From contig NZ_JAGPXL010000013.1 of assembly GCF_018070565.1 (NCBI RefSeq), positions 62,001-126,000 of the forward strand: DNA of 64,000 nt, in the 5' to 3' direction. The notes under the pieces were generated by a model. It was not told the origin of the DNA. It saw nothing but the letters and a program-made list of their open reading frames with translations, and did not search any database. Shown here piece by piece: positions 59,945 to 64,000 of the stretch. The DNA is from Streptomyces sp. B93. GTDB lineage: Bacteria > Actinomycetota > Actinomycetes > Streptomycetales > Streptomycetaceae. Both the position numbers and the translations under genes were made by a program. Position 1 is the first letter of the stretch. Every line of letters begins with the position of its first letter.

Positions 59945-60275
59945 CGGGGCGCTCCTACTCGGTGGGGGGCGGGCTGGGTCGCCGGGCCCGGTTCCGTGTA
60001 TGCCATGTTCACGACAACCGAGAGGGGTGGTCGGGCCGTATGCCGCAGCATCACGTCTCCGCCCCTGGGTCCCGGCTGTCCCGCGCTCCCCCGGCCCGGG
60101 GGTCCGAGCCGAGTGTGGCGTCCCGGCCGTGACGCTGTCCACACCGTCACCAGGTGCCACAGGACCAGACCTCCGGCACAACGCCGGTGCTGCGAGGGGG
60201 TGTTGGGCGTTCGGGCTGGACGAGCACCCCACTTCCCCGCCCGGGCCACTCCCCCGCCCGGGCCCTTCCCCCCGT
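59945..60275. other. Intergenic region, no gene seen
   Basis: Upstream of the DUF1906 gene; it should contain that operon's promoter. No reliable reading frame was seen. The region ends in a 17-bp tandem repeat, listed separately. Confidence 0.5.
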
Positions 60276-60360
60276 CCGAGCCGCTGATCCGCCCGAGCCG
60301 CTCACCCTCCCGAGCCGCTCACCCTCCCGAGCCGCTGATACGCCCGAGCCGCTCATCCGC
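60276..60360. repeat. Five 17-bp tandem repeats
   Basis: Five head-to-tail copies of a 17-base unit beginning CCGAGCCGCT, followed by variable GATCCGC, CACCCTC, CACCCTC, GATACGC and CATCCGC. Copies 2 and 3 are identical. The array overlaps the last 8 bases of the hypothetical gene that ends at 60353. The unit is not a multiple of three and has no spacers, so it is neither a coding repeat nor a CRISPR. Confidence 0.85.
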
Positions 60361-60802
60361 CCGCTTCCCGCGCTCCGGTCGCCCGGCTCAGCGCCGCGGC
60401 GAGGCGGACGGCGGTCTTCTCCCCGGCCCGCTGCCTGATCAGGCCCTCCTTGGCCGCCGCGCGCAGCCAGATCTCCGTGCTGTCCTCGTCGACCTTCAGC
60501 ACCCGCGCGGTCACCACCACCGGGTTCATCCCGGCCGCACCACCGCCCGCGACGACGCGGATCACCTCCTCGTCCTCGAGGGCGGCGACGGGCACGGTCC
60601 CGGTCGCCCGGCCTGCCCGCCCCAGCACCCGGGAGACGCGCGCGACCGTGTCGTCGAACGGCAACGGGGCCAGCAGGTCGATCTCGTGGACGTTCTTGGT
60701 CATCAGCCGGGCCACCATCCCCACCAGGCGGCCGCTGCCCCCGCTCACCGCGCCGAGAGCGGCAAGCTCGTCGGCCAGGATCCGGTCCTCGCTCTGTTCC
60801 AC
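60353..60802 (-). CDS. Hypothetical protein
   Basis: A 149-residue soluble protein from ATG 60802. The visible pattern is a helical start (ILADELAALGAV), a central MVARLMTKNVHEIDLLAPLPFDD and a beta-rich part (NPVVVTARVLKVDEDSTEIWL) with a basic end. I do not recognise the family. The third-position GC bias and a plausible start support coding. It is alone on its strand, between the tandem repeat and a regulator remnant. Confidence 0.6.
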   Translation of the reverse strand: MEQSEDRILADELAALGAVSGGSGRLVGMVARLMTKNVHEIDLLAPLPFDDTVARVSRVLGRAGRATGTVPVAALEDEEVIRVVAGGGAAGMNPVVVTARVLKVDEDSTEIWLRAAAKEGLIRQRAGEKTAVRLAAALSRATGAREAGG

Positions 60803-60846
60803 GTCCCCACGCTCCCCACCCGATCGCCTCCGCGGGTCGCAGCAGG
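60803..60846. other. Short spacer before regulator remnant
   Basis: 44 bases containing only the presumed promoter or ribosome-binding region of the hypothetical gene. Confidence 0.4.
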
Positions 60847-61370
60847 CTATCCGCCGGGGGTGCTCACGGTCTCAGCGCGGCGCCAGGCCCGTCGCCCGGC
60901 CCGTCGCCCCCCCGTGGGGAACTCCTGGATGCCGATGGCCCGCAGCAGTTCCAGGCGCTCGCGGGTCTCGGCGTCCGCCGGGGTGAGCACCAGCAGCTGT
61001 CGGCCCTGGCCGGTCGGGGCCAGGAGGGTCTCGCAGTCCATCACCAGGCGGTGTCGCCGCTGCGGTGCCCGGCCGCCGCGCACAGGTCCGCCACGAGCTG
61101 GCGGGCGTGGCGCTCGCGCTCCTCGGGCGGGCTGACGGCCCGGGCGGCGGGGTCGGTGAACCAGCGGTACGCGACACAGCGGCGGTCACCGGTCAGGCCG
61201 GTGTGGTCGCCCATGCGCAGGAGGGCGGCCCGGTTCTGGGCGAGGGCCTCGCCCAGGTCGGACAGCACCAGGGCCGGGGGGGCGCCGAGCAGGTCGAGCA
61301 TGCGGATCAGGCCGGCGCGGGCCAGGCGGGCCACCGCGTCGGCCGTCGGGGGCCGGTGGCCGGCCAGGTG
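60847..61370 (-). pseudogene. Remnant of a MmyB-type (XRE family) regulator
   Basis: Going down the minus strand, ADAVARLARAGLIRMLDLLG, SDLGEALAQNRAALLRMGDHTG and YRWFTDPAARAV are the ligand-binding half of MmyB-like regulators. A stop follows at 61041. The end of the family then appears in another frame: MDCETLLAPTGQGRQLLVLTPAD and ERLELLRAIGIQEFP. The helix-turn-helix N-terminus and some 50 residues in the middle are gone, so it is a degraded gene. The neighbouring SMI1 gene starts 48 bases upstream on the other strand. Confidence 0.7.
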
Positions 61371-61417
61371 GAACCGAGCCGGTCCTCGATGTCAGTGCCG
61401 GATGACACCATCCGGCC

Positions 61418-63340
61418 ATGAGCGGCGAGTCTTTCACCTGGCAGGAGTTCCTGGGACGGTGGCAGCGGGAGTGGGTTCCCCGCGCGGACGACGAGGAAGA
61501 CGGGGGCAGTTGGGAGAGCGGGGCGGGCGGGGAGGTGGGCGCCGGGCCGGGCAGGCCCGGGGCGGGCGAGGCGGTGATCGTGGCGGCCGAGGAGCGGCTG
61601 GGGCGGCGGTTGCCGCCCTCGTACCGGGAGTTCCTCGCCGTGAGCGACGGCTGGCACGTGGACCAGACGGCCGGGGTCTACCGGCTCGGCGGTGCCGCCG
61701 ACATCGACTGGTTCCGGGACCCGTTCGGCATGACGCCGTTGTACGAGGAGAACCTGGGCGACGACCCGCGCGCGGAGGACGTCCTGCTGGCCGGGATGTG
61801 GCGGCGGGCGCTGCGGCTGGAGACGGACTCCGACATGTCCCACGCCCTGCTCGACCCGGGCGACGTCGGCGCGGACGGCGAGTGGGCGCTGTACGTGTAC
61901 AAGGGCTGGGGCGGTGAACTGCCGGACCGCTACCCGTCGTTCCGCGCCTACATGGAGGCGATGTACCGCGGTTTCCACTGCGACCGGGCGGAGCGGGACG
62001 ACTTCGTGAACGCGACCACGCGCGCCCAGGACGCCCGGGTGGACCGGGCCCGTCTGCTGGCCCTGCGCGGACGGTACGAGGAGGCGCTGGCGCTGCTGGA
62101 GGAGGCGCGGTCCTTCGGACGGCCCCGCAGCGCCGTCCTGCTGAACCAGCTGCGCCAGCTGCTGTCCCCGCACGGCCCGCAGGACTACGGCGACCTGGTG
62201 GCCGACCCGCGCTACCTGCCGGAGGTCCTGCCCGTGCAGGCGATGGCACCGGCACGGGGCGAGTGGCGGCTGGGCGGGGACGGCCACTGGCTCGGGATGA
62301 TGGCCGCACGCGGGGCCGACCGGGACGCCGCCGAGGCCGTCCTGAGCGCGCTGCGGGAGGGCACCCACCGGTACGCGCCTGACGGCCGGTGGGGGCGGGC
62401 CGTCGCCGAGGCCCGGGAGTCGGCACGCTGGGGGTCCAGTGACGCCGCGTGGCGGGTGCTGCTCGAGGCGCTGCCGCGGTGGGAGGCGCCCGGGCCCTTG
62501 CTGATCGCCCCGGTCGGGCTGCTCGCCGATCCGGTCCTGGGCCCGCTGGTCACCCCGGAGCGCGGCCGGGCCCTCCTCGCCGTCGCGCGGGCCGGGCAGC
62601 GGGGGCCCGCTCGTGTGCCGGGGCCCGCTCTCGACCCGCCGGGCCTGGTCTGGCTGACGGAGCCCGCGGCAGACCGGCGGCCCGGGGACGGCTACCGCGG
62701 CATCTGGGTGGAGGGGATCGACCCGGCCCGTCTGCCCGCCCTGATCGGTGAGGAGGGCGCCGCACTGAGCGCGCCCACGGAGCCGCGCAGGGCGTCCTGG
62801 CAGGCGCCCCGGCCGCACGAGCGGGAGGGCGTGGAGCTGTGGGAGGACCGGGCCGTGGTCGCCGTCGGCCGCACCGCCGAGGGGTGGGCCTTCGCCTTCG
62901 ACGGCCACGGTCACCGCCGTCTGGGCACGCTGTTCCGCTCCCCCGCCGCTGCCGCCTCCGCGGCCGGGCGTGCGGTGGTGGTGTGGCGCGAGCCGAGCCG
63001 CTCGTCGACGGAGGAGCACCGGGCCGCGTTCCACCTGTCGGTGGCCGAACGGGGCCAGGAGCTGTACGCGTTCACCGTGCGCGGGGGTGAGATCGAGCGC
63101 TCCGGCGTCATACCGGAGGTGCTGGACCCCGTACGGCTGTTCCGCCCCGAGGACGGTGAGCTGGAGTGCGAGCGGCGGGTGCTGGAGGCGCTGCAGGGCG
63201 AACTCGGGCTCTCGCTGCCGCGGTTCGCGCTGACCGTGGGCAGGCTGCACACCTTCACCACCCGGTCGTGGACGCGGGCGCCGGGCGCGGGTGAGGGATT
63301 CGCCTACGCCTGCCTCGGGTCCGGGCGGAGCCTGTCGTGA
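61418..63340 (+). CDS. SMI1/KNR4-family protein
   Basis: A 640-residue cytosolic protein. Residues ~50-190 are an SMI1/KNR4 domain (AAEERLGRRLPPSYREFLAVSDG and a late YKGWGGELPDRYPSF), a fold widely used by contact-toxin immunity proteins and by regulatory proteins. Residues ~200-640 are alpha/beta with Arg/Glu-rich helices and no family that I recognise. At 640 residues it is far longer than single-domain immunity proteins, and no toxin gene is adjacent. ATG 61418 is the start. Confidence 0.75.
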   Translation: MSGESFTWQEFLGRWQREWVPRADDEEDGGSWESGAGGEVGAGPGRPGAGEAVIVAAEERLGRRLPPSYREFLAVSDGWHVDQTAGVYRLGGAADIDWFRDPFGMTPLYEENLGDDPRAEDVLLAGMWRRALRLETDSDMSHALLDPGDVGADGEWALYVYKGWGGELPDRYPSFRAYMEAMYRGFHCDRAERDDFVNATTRAQDARVDRARLLALRGRYEEALALLEEARSFGRPRSAVLLNQLRQLLSPHGPQDYGDLVADPRYLPEVLPVQAMAPARGEWRLGGDGHWLGMMAARGADRDAAEAVLSALREGTHRYAPDGRWGRAVAEARESARWGSSDAAWRVLLEALPRWEAPGPLLIAPVGLLADPVLGPLVTPERGRALLAVARAGQRGPARVPGPALDPPGLVWLTEPAADRRPGDGYRGIWVEGIDPARLPALIGEEGAALSAPTEPRRASWQAPRPHEREGVELWEDRAVVAVGRTAEGWAFAFDGHGHRRLGTLFRSPAAAASAAGRAVVVWREPSRSSTEEHRAAFHLSVAERGQELYAFTVRGGEIERSGVIPEVLDPVRLFRPEDGELECERRVLEALQGELGLSLPRFALTVGRLHTFTTRSWTRAPGAGEGFAYACLGSGRSLS

Positions 63341-63352
63341 CGCCGGGGCGGT

Positions 63353-63619
63353 TCAGGACAGGGAGAGGAAGAGTTTCTCCATCTTCTGGGTGTCGAGGCT
63401 GTCGGCGCCGCCTTCCTGGGTGAGGCACTGCTTGAGGCCGCTGGCGACGATGGCGAAGCCGGCGCGGTCCAGTGCGCGGTTGACGGCGGCGAGCTGGGTG
63501 ACGACGTCCTCGCAGTCGCGTCCTTCCTCCAGCATGCGCACGACGCCGGCGAGCTGGCCCTGGGCGCGCTTGAGCCGGTTGGCGGCCGACCGCACCTGGT
63601 CGGCGGGGAGCTGGACCAT
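63353..63619 (-). CDS. CsoR/CstR-family sensor, probably persulfide-type
   Basis: An 88-residue all-helical repressor (RLKRAQGQLAGVVRMLEEGRD, then DCEDVVTQLAAVNRALDRAG). Cys36 and Cys65 are at the positions of copper-sensing CsoR, but position 61, normally the copper-binding His, is Gly (AIVASGLKQCL). Two Cys without His is the pattern of CstR-type sulfur sensors. The thioredoxin gene starting farther up on the same strand fits thiol metabolism. ATG 63619 has GAGAGGAA upstream. Confidence 0.82.
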   Translation of the reverse strand: MVQLPADQVRSAANRLKRAQGQLAGVVRMLEEGRDCEDVVTQLAAVNRALDRAGFAIVASGLKQCLTQEGGADSLDTQKMEKLFLSLS

Positions 63620-63659
63620 GGGGGTTCCTCTCGGCGGGCCGGTCGGGGACCGGCCGCGG

Positions 63660-64000
63660 TCACTGGCTGGGGCTCTGGGCGGTGAGGGAGGCGCGGACCT
63701 CGTCCATGTCGAGTTCACGGACGGCGGTGATCACCTGGTCCAGGGCCTGCGGCGGCAGGGCGCCGGGCTGGGAGAAGACCAGGATGCCCTCGCGGAAGGC
63801 CATCAGGGTGGGGATGGAGGTGATGTCGGCGGCGGTGGCCAGGGCCTGTTCGGCCTCGGTGTCGACCTTGCCGAAGACGATGTCGGGGTGGGCCTGGGAG
63901 GCCTTGTCGTAGACGGGGGCGAACATCCGGCACGGTCCGCACCAGGCGGCCCAGAAGTCGACGAGGACGATGTCGTTGCCGGTGACGGTCTCCTCGAAAT
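63660..64000 (-). CDS. Thioredoxin, C-terminal part (5' end outside window)
   Basis: About 113 residues are visible. The active site WCGPC is complete (DFWAAWCGPCRMFAP), and the cis-Pro strand ITSIPTLMAFREG is normal, so it is a functional-looking thioredoxin. The C-terminal extension (MDEVRASLTAQSPSQ) is a little longer than in standard Trx. It is upstream of the CsoR/CstR gene on the same strand with a 40-base gap, so a shared transcript is likely. Confidence 0.88.
   Translation of the reverse strand, partial: FEETVTGNDIVLVDFWAAWCGPCRMFAPVYDKASQAHPDIVFGKVDTEAEQALATAADITSIPTLMAFREGILVFSQPGALPPQALDQVITAVRELDMDEVRASLTAQSPSQ

Noticed and set aside
60276..60360. CRISPR array
   Set aside because: Units are 17 bases, directly adjacent without spacers, and no cas gene is seen.
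58733..61135. Long Gly/Val-rich plus-strand frame opposite the DUF1906 gene
   Set aside because: Low-complexity shadow of the minus-strand gene, with no own start context.

Overview
The window looks like a Streptomyces chromosome segment. It has very high GC, many GTG starts, 4-nt ATGA/GTGA gene overlaps, families typical of actinomycetes, and rare TTA leucine codons in a biosynthetic gene. No rRNA, tRNA, CRISPR array or intact insertion sequence was recognised.

Region 1 (1-14840) is most of a thiopeptide/azole RiPP cluster. It holds the end of a degenerate YcaO protein, two full-length YcaO cyclodehydratases, a double-domain SagB-type dehydrogenase, a split LanB dehydratase (glutamylation and elimination proteins), a membrane protein joining a PqqD-like recognition domain to an M50 protease, and an ABC exporter. 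A 58-codon precursor gene on the opposite strand has a tail made almost only of Ser/Thr/Cys. A perfect 23-bp inverted repeat and an M20 peptidase gene follow. Only one LanB C-terminal (elimination-type) protein is visible, so the product could be a linear azole/dehydroamino-acid peptide or a thiopeptide whose pyridine synthase lies upstream of the window.

Region 2 (14868-15916) is a CmtR-type metal sensor with a cation transporter. Region 3 (16012-29432) is a nearly complete alginate utilisation locus. Secreted lyases (PL7 and a beta-helix protein) cut the polymer, an ABC importer takes up oligomers, two intracellular heparinase-fold exolyases (PL15-like, PL17-like) release monomer, and an SDR, a sugar kinase and KDPG aldolase carry it to pyruvate. 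A LacI regulator is divergent, with a clear operator.

Region 4 (29688-40152) is mixed: an MFS exporter, two decayed genes, a cis-prenyltransferase overlapping an MpaB/DUF2236 oxygenase fused to EF-hands, an RsbQ/RsbP stress pair, an MHYT membrane sensor, a heliorhodopsin and a small hydrophobic protein. Region 5 (40297-43129) is a paired SMR exporter operon with a DsbA-like protein and a deaminase, divergent from a MarR regulator.

Region 6 (43481-48749) is the most unusual part. It is a compact seven-gene operon with a stand-alone adenylation domain, a carrier protein, an ectoine-synthase paralogue, an acyl-CoA-dehydrogenase homologue, a transglutaminase-like protein, an Asp/Glu-racemase-fold protein without its catalytic cysteines, and a small orphan protein. 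It looks like an uncharacterised pathway that activates an amino acid on a carrier, oxidises it and possibly cyclises it. Its first gene has two TTA codons. Region 7 (48990-64000) holds a LuxR regulator, a BBE-type oxidase, HxlR/aldo-keto reductase, a zinc-knuckle membrane protein, an ANTAR protein, a frameshifted AraC regulator, two secreted peptidoglycan-binding enzymes, a 17-bp tandem repeat, a MmyB-type remnant, an SMI1/KNR4 protein, a CsoR-family sensor lacking the copper-binding His, and the start of a thioredoxin gene.
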